Shown piece after piece: positions 35,650 through 43,919 of a DNA stretch of 64,000 nt (positions within the stretch are counted from its first letter, which is position 1; each line of letters begins with the position of its first letter). Origin of the DNA: Phytohabitans aurantiacus (GTDB lineage: Bacteria > Actinomycetota > Actinomycetes > Mycobacteriales > Micromonosporaceae); NCBI RefSeq assembly GCF_027923225.1, contig NZ_BSDI01000009.1:124001-188000 (forward strand). Direction: 5' to 3'. The notes under the pieces were generated by a model, which was given only the letters and a program-made list of their open reading frames with translations, was not told the DNA's origin and did no database searches. The translations under genes and the position numbers were made by a program.

Positions 35650-36666
35650 TTACCCGCCGTGACGCAGATCCACACCCCGCACCGAGCTGTCGCGGATCTG
35701 GAGCTTCGTGTTCAGCGTGATCGTGGAGGGCGCCCGGTCGGGGTTGGCGATCCGCTGGCTGAGCAGGTCAGCGGCGGTGCGCCCCAACTCGTACGTCGGC
35801 TGCGCGACGGTGGTCAGTGAGGGCCGCACCAGGTGCGCCCAGGGCACATCGTCGAAACCCACCATGCCCATCTCGCCCGGCACCTGCACGCCACTGTCCA
35901 CAAGACACTCCATCGCGCCGACCGTGGTGAGGTTGTTGCCGGCGAAGACCGCGTCGGGACGCGGTCGCAGGGTCAGCAGCGCCGCCATCGCGCGGTAGCC
36001 GCCCTGCTCGCGGAAGTCGGCGTATCGCACCAGCTCGGGATCGAACGGCCGGCCGTGCGACTCCAGGGCCCGCCGGTACCCGAGCAGCCGCTGGTCGGCC
36101 GTGAAGACGCTGTGCGGGCCGGTGATGCAGGCGATCCGCTGGTACCCGGACTCGATCAGGTGCGTGGTGGCCAGCTCGGCGGCGTGCTCGTTGTCGACCA
36201 GTACAGTGTCGGCCCGCACGTCGTCGGCCTGCCGGTCGATCACGACGACCGGTACGCGGGCTTCGATGAGCCGGTTGACGTTCGCGGCGTCACCGGACGG
36301 CGAAATGATCACACCCGCCATCTGCTCGGCGAGCGCGGCGTCGACGTACTGCCCTTCCTTGCCCGCGTCGTCGTCGGAGTTGCACAGCACCACCGAGTAC
36401 CCGGCACCCTGCGCCACATCCTCCACGCCGCGTACCAGCGCGGTGAAGAACGGGTTGCCGATATCGGCGATTATCACGGCCCACAGCGTCGTGCGGCTGC
36501 GGCGCAGGTTTCGCGCCACCGCGTTCGGCCGGTAATTCAACTCGCGCATCGCGGTGCGGACGCGTTCGGCCAATGCCGGGTCCACATTGGCGTGTCCGTT
36601 CACCACCCGCGAAACCGTCGCCGGTGACACCTCCGCACGCCGCGCGACGTCATAGATGGTCGCCAT
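35650..36666 (-). CDS. LacI-family transcriptional regulator
   Basis: 338 residues. The helix-turn-helix (YDVARRAEVSPATVSRVVNG) and hinge (PNAVARNLRR) are typical of LacI/GalR; the rest is a periplasmic-binding-like effector domain (about 60-330, VVVIDRQADDVRADTV; AVFAGNNLTTVGAMECL). It likely represses carbohydrate genes and is released by a sugar. It sits between two secreted glycosidase genes and a divergent GH13 gene. A matching palindrome GAGAGCGCTCTC is at the GH16 promoter; none is obvious in the 100 bases before the GH13 gene. Confidence 0.93.
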   Translation of the reverse strand: MATIYDVARRAEVSPATVSRVVNGHANVDPALAERVRTAMRELNYRPNAVARNLRRSRTTLWAVIIADIGNPFFTALVRGVEDVAQGAGYSVVLCNSDDDAGKEGQYVDAALAEQMAGVIISPSGDAANVNRLIEARVPVVVIDRQADDVRADTVLVDNEHAAELATTHLIESGYQRIACITGPHSVFTADQRLLGYRRALESHGRPFDPELVRYADFREQGGYRAMAALLTLRPRPDAVFAGNNLTTVGAMECLVDSGVQVPGEMGMVGFDDVPWAHLVRPSLTTVAQPTYELGRTAADLLSQRIANPDRAPSTITLNTKLQIRDSSVRGVDLRHGG

Positions 36667-36766
36667 CGCCCCTCCCCCCAGCCCGGCAGCCCAGCCCCGA
36701 TGATCGCAGAAGCGTGCGAGTAGCGGTTAGTTTGACCTTGGCCGGCAACGGAAAAGCACATACCTC

Positions 36767-38410
36767 ATGGGAGAGCGCTGGTACTCCGAAGCGGTTGTCT
36801 ACTGCCTCGACGTCGACTCGTTCGCCGATTCGGACGGCGACGGCGTCGGCGACATTCGAGGGCTGATCGGGCGGCTCGACTATCTCGCCAGGCTGGGCGT
36901 GACCTGCGTCTGGCTGCACCCGATCCACCCCTCGCCGGGTGGTGACGACGGGTACGACGTGACGGACTTCTACGGCGTGGATCCCCGGCTGGGCAGCCTC
37001 GGTGACTTCGCCGAACTGCTGCACGAAGCCCGAAACCGTGGCATCCGGGTGATCATCGATTTGGTCGTCAATCACACGTCGGACGAGCATCCGTGGTTCC
37101 AATCGGCGCGTTCGTCACCCGATTCTCCGTACCGAGACTGGTATGTGTGGTCGGAGACCGAGCCGCCGGACCGGCACCAGGGCATGGTGTTTCCGGGGGA
37201 GCAGCGGGAGACCTGGACTTACGACCGCACGGCCAAGGCGTGGTACTACCACCGCTTCTACAAGTTCCAGCCGGATCTGAACTTCGCGAACCCGCGGGTG
37301 CGCGAGGAGGTCAAGAAGATCGTCGCGTTCTGGCTCCAGCTCGGCGTCTCCGGATTCCGCATCGACGCGGCGCCGTTCATCATCGAGCTGACCGAGCCCG
37401 GCAACGCCAACTCGCCCAAAGACTTCGAGTTTCTCACCGACCTGCGCGCGCACGTCCAGTGGCGCGGCGACGACGCGATCCTGCTCGCCGAGGCAAACGT
37501 CGAGCCCGACAGCCTCGTCGCGTACTTCTCCGACGCCGGCGGCTCGGCCAACCGGCTGCACATGCTCTTCGACTTCATGCTCAACGGCAAGCTGGTGCTC
37601 GCGCTCGCGCGGCAGGACCCGGAACCCATCATCGACGCGCTGCGCGATACGCCGATGCTGCCGGCCGACTCGCAGTGGGCCACGTTCATCCGCAACCACG
37701 ACGAGATCGACCTCTCCCGGCTCACGGCTGAGCAGCGGGAAGAGGTGTACCAGCAGTTCGGCCCGGATGAGAACATGCGCCTCTACGACCGGGGCATCCG
37801 TCGGCGGCTCGCCCCGATGCTGGGCGGCGACCGCCGGCGGCTGGAGTTGGCGTACGCGCTCCAGTTCAGCCTGCGCGGCACGCCGGTGCTGCGGTACGGC
37901 GACGAGATCGGCATGGGCGAAGACCTGGCGCAGACCGGCCGGTACGCGATCCGCACCCCCATGCAGTGGTCGTCAGCGCCGAATGGCGGCTTCTCCAGCG
38001 CACCGGCCGGCCAGCTGGTGCGGCCCGTGATCTCGGGTGGTGAATTCGGGTACGAGAAGGTCAATGTGACCGCCCAGCGCCGCGACCCGGCGTCCCTGCT
38101 GGCGTGGTTCGAGCGCATGATCCACACCCTGCGCGAGGCGCCGGAGGTCGGCTCGGGCGGTTGCACACACATCGACGTACCCGCGCCGCCCGGCGTGCTG
38201 GCGCACCGGGCCGACGGGCCGTCCGGCACGATGGTCTTTCTGCACAACCTCGGGACCGACGACGTCGAGGTCGACCTGGGCGCGCTCGCCAAAGAGGCCG
38301 ACCTGCCCGTCGAGGTACTGGCCGACCAGGAGTACGGCGAGCTGACGTTCGACGCGCTGGCCCTCGGCGGGTACGGCTACCGGTGGATCAGGCTTCGTCG
38401 CGCCGCGTAG
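36767..38410 (+). CDS. GH13 trehalose-synthase-like enzyme
   Basis: 547 residues. A TIM-barrel amylase with IDLVVNHTSDEHPWF, nucleophile Asp in GFRIDAAPF, acid/base Glu in LLAEANV and transition-state Asp in FIRNHDE. The pattern YRDWYVWSETEP and WYYHRFYKFQPDLNFANP fits GH13 subfamily 16 (TreS), which interconverts maltose and trehalose, but standard TreS is a little longer and has GFRLDAVPYL, so a different glucoside specificity is possible. No signal peptide; no maltokinase (Pep2) or GlgE is adjacent. The SDR gene begins 10 bases later. Confidence 0.85.
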   Translation: MGERWYSEAVVYCLDVDSFADSDGDGVGDIRGLIGRLDYLARLGVTCVWLHPIHPSPGGDDGYDVTDFYGVDPRLGSLGDFAELLHEARNRGIRVIIDLVVNHTSDEHPWFQSARSSPDSPYRDWYVWSETEPPDRHQGMVFPGEQRETWTYDRTAKAWYYHRFYKFQPDLNFANPRVREEVKKIVAFWLQLGVSGFRIDAAPFIIELTEPGNANSPKDFEFLTDLRAHVQWRGDDAILLAEANVEPDSLVAYFSDAGGSANRLHMLFDFMLNGKLVLALARQDPEPIIDALRDTPMLPADSQWATFIRNHDEIDLSRLTAEQREEVYQQFGPDENMRLYDRGIRRRLAPMLGGDRRRLELAYALQFSLRGTPVLRYGDEIGMGEDLAQTGRYAIRTPMQWSSAPNGGFSSAPAGQLVRPVISGGEFGYEKVNVTAQRRDPASLLAWFERMIHTLREAPEVGSGGCTHIDVPAPPGVLAHRADGPSGTMVFLHNLGTDDVEVDLGALAKEADLPVEVLADQEYGELTFDALALGGYGYRWIRLRRAA

Positions 38411-38420
38411 GCTCCGGCAC

Positions 38421-39176
38421 ATGACTGAGCAGCGGATCGCGATCGTCACCGGTGCGGCGCGTGGCATCGGTGCGGCTACCGCCCGCCGGCTGGCCGCCGA
38501 CGGTATGGCAGTGGGCGTCGTCGACCTCGACGAGGCGGCCGGCAAGGACACGGTCGACAGCATCGTGGCGGCCGGCGGGCGGGCGCTCGCCGTAGGCGCC
38601 GACGTGGCCGACAAGCCGCAGGTGGAGGCCGCCGTCGAGCGGGTGGCCGCCGAGCTGGGCCCGCCGACGGTACTTGTCAACAACGCCGGCGTGCTGCGCG
38701 ACAACCTGCTGTTCAAGATGAGCGAAGACGACTGGGACACCGTGCTGGGTGTGCACCTGCGGGGCGCGTTCCTGTTCAGCCGCACCGTGCAGAAGCACAT
38801 GGTCGAGCAGCGCTGGGGCCGGATCGTCAACCTGTCGAGCACGTCCGCGCTGGGCAACCGCGGGCAGGCCAACTACGCGGCGGCCAAGGCCGGCATGCAG
38901 GGCTTCACGAAGACGCTGGCGATCGAGCTGGGACCGTTCGGCGTGACGGCCAACGCGGTCGCGCCCGGGTTCATCGTCACCGACATGACGGCGGCCACGG
39001 CGGCGCGCGTCGGCGTCGGCTTCGAAGACTTCCAGGAGCAGACGGCGGCGCAGATCCCGGTGCGCCGGGTGGGGCGGCCGGAAGACGTCGCCCACACGAT
39101 CTCGTTCCTGGTCAGCGAGGGCGCCGGGTTCGTCTCCGGCCAGGTCATCTACGTTGCGGGTGGCCCTCGCGCCTGA
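38421..39176 (+). CDS. SDR-family 3-oxoacyl-ACP reductase-like oxidoreductase
   Basis: 251 residues. Cofactor motif TGAARGIGAATARRL, NNAG in LVNNAGVLRDN, catalytic Ser in IVNLSSTSAL and YAAAKAG. Overall close to FabG-type ketoreductases using NADPH. The 3' end is followed by a perfect palindrome at 39188. Co-transcription with the GH13 gene is likely from spacing but no functional link is seen. The acyl or keto substrate cannot be assigned. Confidence 0.88.
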   Translation: MTEQRIAIVTGAARGIGAATARRLAADGMAVGVVDLDEAAGKDTVDSIVAAGGRALAVGADVADKPQVEAAVERVAAELGPPTVLVNNAGVLRDNLLFKMSEDDWDTVLGVHLRGAFLFSRTVQKHMVEQRWGRIVNLSSTSALGNRGQANYAAAKAGMQGFTKTLAIELGPFGVTANAVAPGFIVTDMTAATAARVGVGFEDFQEQTAAQIPVRRVGRPEDVAHTISFLVSEGAGFVSGQVIYVAGGPRA

Positions 39177-39187
39177 CGGCCTCCCCG

Positions 39188-39239
39188 TGATCATTGCGTC
39201 ATTCAAGTCATAAGGGCGACTTGAATGACGCAATGATCA
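39188..39239. repeat. Perfect 22-bp-arm palindrome (variant of dispersed TGATCA family)
   Basis: Arm TGATCATTGCGTCATTCAAG plus TC pairs exactly with 39218-39239 around the loop ATAAGGGC. It lies between convergent genes and can end transcription from both sides; the right edge includes the stop of the minus-strand gene. The arm shares TGATCA, GCGTC and TCAAGTC with the copies at 43841, 57965 and 60247. Confidence 0.8.
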
Positions 39240-39635
39240 TGCTGGGACGCGGGCGGTGCGGCGCAGCCAGTACAGGCCGACGATCGGCAGGATCAGCGGC
39301 ACGAAGCCGTACCCCTTGCCGAACCCGGACCACACCGTGTCGTCCGGAAACGCGGACGAGGCCACTAGGCTCGCCGTGCCCACCGCCAGCACACCCGCCA
39401 GCTCGATCGAGCAACAGATGAGCGCGAGCCGCCGCCCGCCGGGCCCGCCGCGCACCAGCGCGATCGTCGCCACCAGGTAGATCGCCGCCGCGAACGCGGA
39501 GAGCAGGTACGCGCCCGGTGCCTCGCCGAACTTCGTGCCGATCTGCACCGCCGCGCGGGCACCGGCGGAGAGCGCGAAGATCCCGTACACCACGATCAGG
39601 ACCCGGCCCGGTCCCGAGTTGACCCGCTCACGCAC
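39237..39635 (-). CDS. Small membrane protein of unknown function
   Basis: 132 residues with four hydrophobic segments (about 10-32, 42-62, 68-90 and 104-124). The segment order resembles conserved actinobacterial integral membrane proteins encoded in pairs, but no catalytic motif is present. GTG 39635 overlaps the end of the upstream minus-strand gene by 8 bases (GTGCGTGA), so the two are coupled. Confidence 0.65.
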   Translation of the reverse strand: MRERVNSGPGRVLIVVYGIFALSAGARAAVQIGTKFGEAPGAYLLSAFAAAIYLVATIALVRGGPGGRRLALICCSIELAGVLAVGTASLVASSAFPDDTVWSGFGKGYGFVPLILPIVGLYWLRRTARVPA

Positions 39636-39993
39636 CGGTCGCCTCCCATAGCTGCTGGAGTCGCGCCACGAGCACCGGCATGACCAGGCAGGCGACGGTG
39701 AGGATCACCGATCCCCACCGGGTGGGTTCCATCCGGGCGAGGTACACGGCCACCGGCGGCAGACCGAGGAACGTGATCAGGTACCCGACGAAGGTGCCCG
39801 CCTCGCCGGGCCGCTCGCCGCCGATCATCGCGACGATCGCCACGACGGTCAGCACGAGCGCGGCCAGCTCGACCACGGCCACGCCGATGACGTGACTGCG
39901 GTCCGGCGGCCGGTTCCGGACGGCGGCGATCGCGCACCAGGCCGCGACGGCGAGCGCCGCGACGATGACCACGACTCCCAGGGTGTCGTTCAC
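39628..39993 (-). CDS. Small membrane protein of unknown function
   Basis: 121 residues with four hydrophobic segments (VVVIVAALAVAAWCAIAAV; VVELAALVLTVVAIVAMIG; VGYLITFLGLPPVAVYLA; VILTVACLVMPVLVARLQ). GTG 39993 (NDTLGV) is chosen because the membrane part starts at once and GGG lies 8-10 bases ahead; an open frame continues to 40053 with no ribosome site. It pairs with the following small membrane gene as a likely two-subunit complex. Function unknown. Confidence 0.65.
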   Translation of the reverse strand: MNDTLGVVVIVAALAVAAWCAIAAVRNRPPDRSHVIGVAVVELAALVLTVVAIVAMIGGERPGEAGTFVGYLITFLGLPPVAVYLARMEPTRWGSVILTVACLVMPVLVARLQQLWEATGA

Positions 39994-40082
39994 GGAGGCA
40001 ACCCTACTAATGCACGTAGTAGGCCGTGACCTGGCCGCGCGTATAGTTGACATCGCTCGATGGGCCTGGGGAGTTGGGTCGA

Positions 40083-40787
40083 GTGAACGTCACCGCTGTA
40101 TGGGCGCTGCTACTCACCGCCGGGGTCGTAATCCTCGCTCTGGTGGCGCTCGCGGCGGTCGCCGAGCGCCCCCGCACGCGGCGGCCAGACCCACGCAAGC
40201 TGCGCGCCGCCGCCGAAGAGCTCGCGGCACACGCCAACAACGCGCACACCGAAGCCGGCCGCGCCGCCGGAGCGGCGGCCGACGCTCGCGAACGGCTCGC
40301 CGAGGCCGAGCGCGCCCGCGAAGAAGCGTGGGCGGCGCAGGAAGCGGCCGATCAGGTCCACCAGCGGGCATGGCAAGCGGTACTGGCCGGCCGCGCCGCC
40401 CAGGAAGAGCGGATGGCCGACCCCGACGAGCAACAGCGGGACGTCTCCCGGGCGGCTCTGACCGCGTACCGGAACGGCGACATCTCGGTCGAGCAGCTCC
40501 GCGAGGTGTGGTTGCGCGCGAGTGGCGACTGGGATCCCGATCAGGAGGAGCGGGAGCGGGCGGCGTACCGGTACAAGCTGGAGGAGCGTGCGGCCCGGCG
40601 GGTGTACCACCGCGCGGACGTGGCCGTGCGCTACGCCGAGCAGGAGGTGCAGGTGGCCGAGGTGGCCCTGCAGGCCCTGCGCGACGAGGCCGCGGAGGCC
40701 GCCGTCGAGGCCCATGAGGCCCTACTGGCCACCGAGCGTTACGCCCAGCGCCGCAGGTTGCCCAGACCCCGGCCGCGCACGGAGTAA
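40083..40787 (+). CDS. Membrane-anchored coiled-coil protein
   Basis: 234 residues. One N-terminal TM (about 3-27), then a long Ala/Glu/Arg-rich helix (about 38-115, EELAAHANNAHTEAGRAAG) and a second (about 165-225), both predicted coiled coils, separated by ALTAYRNGDISVEQLREVW. No signal cleavage site is expected, so it is a cytoplasmic rod fixed to the membrane. GTG 40083 follows GTTGGGTCGA, a weak ribosome site. It is divergent from the small membrane genes. The family is not recognised. Confidence 0.65.
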   Translation: MNVTAVWALLLTAGVVILALVALAAVAERPRTRRPDPRKLRAAAEELAAHANNAHTEAGRAAGAAADARERLAEAERAREEAWAAQEAADQVHQRAWQAVLAGRAAQEERMADPDEQQRDVSRAALTAYRNGDISVEQLREVWLRASGDWDPDQEERERAAYRYKLEERAARRVYHRADVAVRYAEQEVQVAEVALQALRDEAAEAAVEAHEALLATERYAQRRRLPRPRPRTE

Positions 40788-40814
40788 TGCCTGGTCACAC
40801 GTAGGCTGGCCGGC

Positions 40815-41723
40815 ATGGGACTCAGGTTTGGCCTGCTGGGCACGGGGCATTGGGCGGCCGAGACGCAGGCGGCGGGGCTCACCGCACACCCGGACGCGGA
40901 TCTCGTCGCCGTCTGGGGGCGTGACCCGGCCAAGGCGGAGGCGCTCGCGAAGCGGTACGACATCGCGCCGTACGACGACGTGGACGCGCTGCTCGCGGAC
41001 GTCGACGCGGTGGCCGTGGCGGTACCGCCGGACGTGCAGGCCGGCCTTGCGCTGCGAGCCGCCGAAGCCGGCCGCCACCTGCTGCTCGACAAGCCGGTCG
41101 CGCTCGACACCGCCATGGCCGACCGGATCGTCGCGGCGGTCGACGAGCGCGGCCTCTCCTCGGTGGTCTTCTTCACCAACCGGTTCTACGGCAGCATCAC
41201 CGACTTCCTCACCGCGACCGCCGCGGCCGGCGACTGGCACGGCGCCCGGCTGACCCAGTTCGCGTCGATCTTCCAGCCGGGCAACCCGTACGGCCTGTCG
41301 CCGTGGCGCCGCGAGCGGGGCGGGCTGTGGGACATCGGCCCGCACGCGCTGTCGGTACTGTGGCCGGTGCTCGGCCCGGTCGCCGAGGTGACCTGCGTCG
41401 ACGCGCCGCGCTCCACCGTTCACCTCACGCTGCGGCACACCGGCGGCGCGGTCAGCACGGTCTCGCTCACCCTCGACGCGCCGCCTGAGGCCGGCATCCG
41501 CGACTGCGTGTTCTATGGCGAGCACGGTCTCGCGACGCTTCCGGGTGCCGACGGCACGGCGGTGGACGCGTTCACGAAGGCGATCGGCGAGCTCGTCCGC
41601 GATGTGGCGGCCGGCGCGACCCGGCACCCGTGCGACGTGCGCTTCGGGCGGGACGTGGTGGCCGTACTGGAAGCCGCCGAGACCGCCCGCCGCGAGGGCC
41701 GTACGGTCAGCGTGGCGGCGTAG
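40815..41723 (+). CDS. Gfo/Idh/MocA-family oxidoreductase
   Basis: 302 residues. The N-terminal Rossmann fold (GLLGTGHWAAETQAAGL) and DKPVALDTAMAD, the EKP-like motif of this family, are clear; the C-terminal dimerisation/substrate beta sheet has GGLWDIGPHALSVL with the usual catalytic-region Asp/His. NAD(P)-dependent oxidation or reduction of a sugar or inositol-like substrate is expected. Its 3' end overlaps the convergent minus-strand gene by 17 bases. Confidence 0.9.
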   Translation: MGLRFGLLGTGHWAAETQAAGLTAHPDADLVAVWGRDPAKAEALAKRYDIAPYDDVDALLADVDAVAVAVPPDVQAGLALRAAEAGRHLLLDKPVALDTAMADRIVAAVDERGLSSVVFFTNRFYGSITDFLTATAAAGDWHGARLTQFASIFQPGNPYGLSPWRRERGGLWDIGPHALSVLWPVLGPVAEVTCVDAPRSTVHLTLRHTGGAVSTVSLTLDAPPEAGIRDCVFYGEHGLATLPGADGTAVDAFTKAIGELVRDVAAGATRHPCDVRFGRDVVAVLEAAETARREGRTVSVAA

Positions 41724-43530
41724 GCAGTACCGGCACCGAGCGCCCGTCGCGACCGGTCGCGTGGACGGTCGCGGGGCTGCCGGGCTTGTCCGGGTACGGG
41801 CCGGAGGCGACCACCGTGCCGCCGCGCTTCGTGGCGCCGTCGACGGTGACCTCGATGCCCTTCACGTCGCGACTGCCCACCGCCACGTGGTACCAGTCGC
41901 CGGCCGGCGACTGCCACCACCAGCCGACGACGACGTGCCGGGCGAGATGGCTGCACAGCCGGGTACCGGTGGCTTCGGCGACCACCGCGGGCGCCTCGGC
42001 GCCGACCTGGGTGACCGCCCAGACCCGGTTTCCGTCGCCGGGCAGGGCGGCGCGCACGCACGCCACCTGCGCGCTGATGTCACGGGGTTTCGTGTCGCGC
42101 TCGCTGGCGCTGGCCCGCAGCCGCCCCGACCAGACCTGCCACGCGGTGACGGACTCGGCGGCGGTGCCCCGCAGGCCGCTCACGGTGCAGCCAAGCCGCC
42201 GCCAGAGGCCCGCGCCCGCGTCCAGTTCGGCCGGGCGGGTCATGTCGTTCGACGGCCGGGTCGGCACGTACATGAGGTGGGCGAGCGCGGCGGTGCCCAG
42301 GTCGGCGAGCGTGAACGGCCCGTCGCGGGACACCTCGACCGAACGCAGCCGCAGCAGCGGGCCCTGCCAGCACCCGGATCCGGATTCGAGCGGTGGCGGC
42401 CCGGCATCGGTGAGGCCGTCCGTCACCTCCAAGCGGTGCCAGTCCTCGGCGTCCAGGTCGCCGGCCTCGGCACCCGCTACCCACGGCGCGAGCAGGTACC
42501 GCCCGGGCGTGAGCCGGATCGCGCTGGCCGCGTACCCGTCCGGGCGGGGCGCCGGCTCGACGCGCAGCGCCCGCTCGGTGCCCTTCTCGGTGTACGTGGC
42601 GATCCGGGTGGCGTCGGCCAGTACGGCCACGGTGGTGCCGTCCACGTCACCGGCGTACAGCACCTGCGGCGGCTCGCTGGGCGGGCCGCCGTTCACGTGA
42701 ACCGACTCCAGCCGCCCGTCGTACCAGGCGGTCAGCGCGGTACGCAGCAGCGCGTCGTCGCCCGCCCGAGCCCCCCTCGTCGGCCAGGTGTTCAGCGTCA
42801 GCTCGGTCGCCTTGGACCACGCGTTCGCGGCGACCCGTCGCACCTGGAGCCGCTCCTGGTCGCCCGGTGTCCCGGGTATCCCGAACACCAGACCGCCCGC
42901 GAGCACCGCCGCGAGAGCGGTGGCCAGTGCCGTCGCGCCCAGCCGGGTGCCCCGCCACAGCCGGATCATCAGCGGGTCGGGGGCGCGCAGCTGGACCAGC
43001 GTGGGATCGGCGGGCGCCTCGGAGAGCAGGTGGCGCTGGTGGTCGGGGCTGAGCCCGTACGCCTCGTGGATGCGCTGGCGCAGCGCGGACGCGGCGGCGA
43101 GCTGGCGTACCGCGTCGCTCCAGCCCGCCTGCTGGAGCAGCAGGACGGCGTCGCGGGCCGGAAGGTTCTCCAGCATCGTCAGGGCGTACCCGGCGCGCAC
43201 GCTCGGCTCGGCGGTGGCGAGCGCCTCGTCCAGCTCCCGGTGGGCACGGCTGCCAGTCAGCGGCGTGTGCCACGCCCAGGTGACCACCACCGGCAGCGCC
43301 CGGCGGTGCGGCTTGGCGGCGCGGCGCAGTACGCGAACCACCAGTTCGGGGTACGTCAAAGGAGTGCGCGCGCGCCACGGCAGCGCCCGGTGGACCAGCC
43401 GGTGCGCCCGCACCAGCCGTGACTGCCGGCCCGGCGGAGCGGGCGCGATCAGGTACGCGAGCCGCACCAGGCGCTCGTACTGCCGCACGAAGACGGTCTC
43501 GGCCCGGGCGGGCGGCGCAGAGGGCTCCAC
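41707..43530 (-). CDS. Large protein with sigma-factor-like N-terminus and one TM
   Basis: 607 residues. Residues about 10-170 (FVRQYERLVRLAYLIAP ... LTMLENLPARDAVLLLQQAGW) have the spacing of ECF sigma region 2 and the start of region 4 but are degenerate. A TM lies at about 201-221 (GATALATALAAVLAGGLVFG). The outer 380 residues are beta-rich with scattered Trp and Cys and no recognised domain. This layout, a degenerate sigma region fused to a membrane and an outside domain, recalls membrane-tethered regulators, but DNA binding is doubtful. It converges with the oxidoreductase gene and is divergent from the XRE gene. Confidence 0.6.
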   Translation of the reverse strand: MEPSAPPARAETVFVRQYERLVRLAYLIAPAPPGRQSRLVRAHRLVHRALPWRARTPLTYPELVVRVLRRAAKPHRRALPVVVTWAWHTPLTGSRAHRELDEALATAEPSVRAGYALTMLENLPARDAVLLLQQAGWSDAVRQLAAASALRQRIHEAYGLSPDHQRHLLSEAPADPTLVQLRAPDPLMIRLWRGTRLGATALATALAAVLAGGLVFGIPGTPGDQERLQVRRVAANAWSKATELTLNTWPTRGARAGDDALLRTALTAWYDGRLESVHVNGGPPSEPPQVLYAGDVDGTTVAVLADATRIATYTEKGTERALRVEPAPRPDGYAASAIRLTPGRYLLAPWVAGAEAGDLDAEDWHRLEVTDGLTDAGPPPLESGSGCWQGPLLRLRSVEVSRDGPFTLADLGTAALAHLMYVPTRPSNDMTRPAELDAGAGLWRRLGCTVSGLRGTAAESVTAWQVWSGRLRASASERDTKPRDISAQVACVRAALPGDGNRVWAVTQVGAEAPAVVAEATGTRLCSHLARHVVVGWWWQSPAGDWYHVAVGSRDVKGIEVTVDGATKRGGTVVASGPYPDKPGSPATVHATGRDGRSVPVLPTPPR

Positions 43531-43575
43531 GGGGGAGACAACGTGGCGGGCTTGTGCGCGGTCACGGCCATCGGT

Positions 43576-43591
43576 ATATCGTTTTTGATAT
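43576..43591 (+). promoter_or_regulatory. ATATC-gttttt-GATAT palindrome over the XRE gene start
   Basis: Five-base arms with a six-base centre end at the second base of the ATG at 43590. The stretch is AT-rich in an otherwise GC-rich region and probably serves both as part of the promoter and as an operator for the XRE protein. Confidence 0.45.
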
Positions 43592-43844
43592 GGAGGACGA
43601 CCTGCCGCTGCTCCCGGGCTTCCGGGAGATGGCGATCCGGCGCCGCGAACTGCTCGCTCAGCTCGCGGAGCAGCGCCGTGCCGCCGGGCTGTCGCAGGCC
43701 GAGGTCGCCGTCCGGATGGGCACGTCCCAGCCGGCGGTCGCCCGCCTGGAGGCCGGTGAGGTCGACGTACGGATGTCTACTGTGGAGCGCTACGCGGCCG
43801 CCGTCGGAGTGCGGCTGGAGATGCGCCTCCACCCCCCACCGTGA
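43590..43844 (+). CDS. XRE-family HTH protein, antitoxin-like
   Basis: 84 residues, mostly one helix-turn-helix (LAEQRRAAGLSQAEVAVRMG, then TSQPAVARLEAGEVDVRMST). The C-terminus (YAAAVGVRLEMRLHPPP) is typical of HigA-like antitoxins and small autoregulators. No toxin gene flanks it. There is no ribosome site; the AT-rich palindrome directly before the ATG suggests a leaderless, self-controlled transcript. A longer in-frame stretch from 43419 lies over the neighbouring gene and is not supported. The stop lies inside the left arm of the palindromic repeat at 43841. Confidence 0.75.
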   Translation: MEDDLPLLPGFREMAIRRRELLAQLAEQRRAAGLSQAEVAVRMGTSQPAVARLEAGEVDVRMSTVERYAAAVGVRLEMRLHPPP

Positions 43845-43894
43845 TCAGGGCGTCCCTCAAGTCGCCCTAACGACTTGAGGGACGCCCTGATCAC
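43841..43894. repeat. Perfect 24-bp-arm palindrome, dispersed TGATCAGGGCGTCC family
   Basis: The left arm starts GTGATCAGGGCGTCCCTCAA and continues GTCG (to 43864); the loop is CCCTAA; the right arm 43871-43894 is its exact complement. It begins inside the stop codon of the XRE gene and ends 26 bases before the ClpP-like gene. Confidence 0.85.
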
Positions 43895-43919
43895 GGGAAG
43901 GACCGAGGAGGGAACAAGC

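Noticed and set aside
43590..43844. XRE gene as half of a HigBA toxin-antitoxin pair
   Set aside because: No RelE/HigB-like frame lies within 500 bases on either side in the right orientation.
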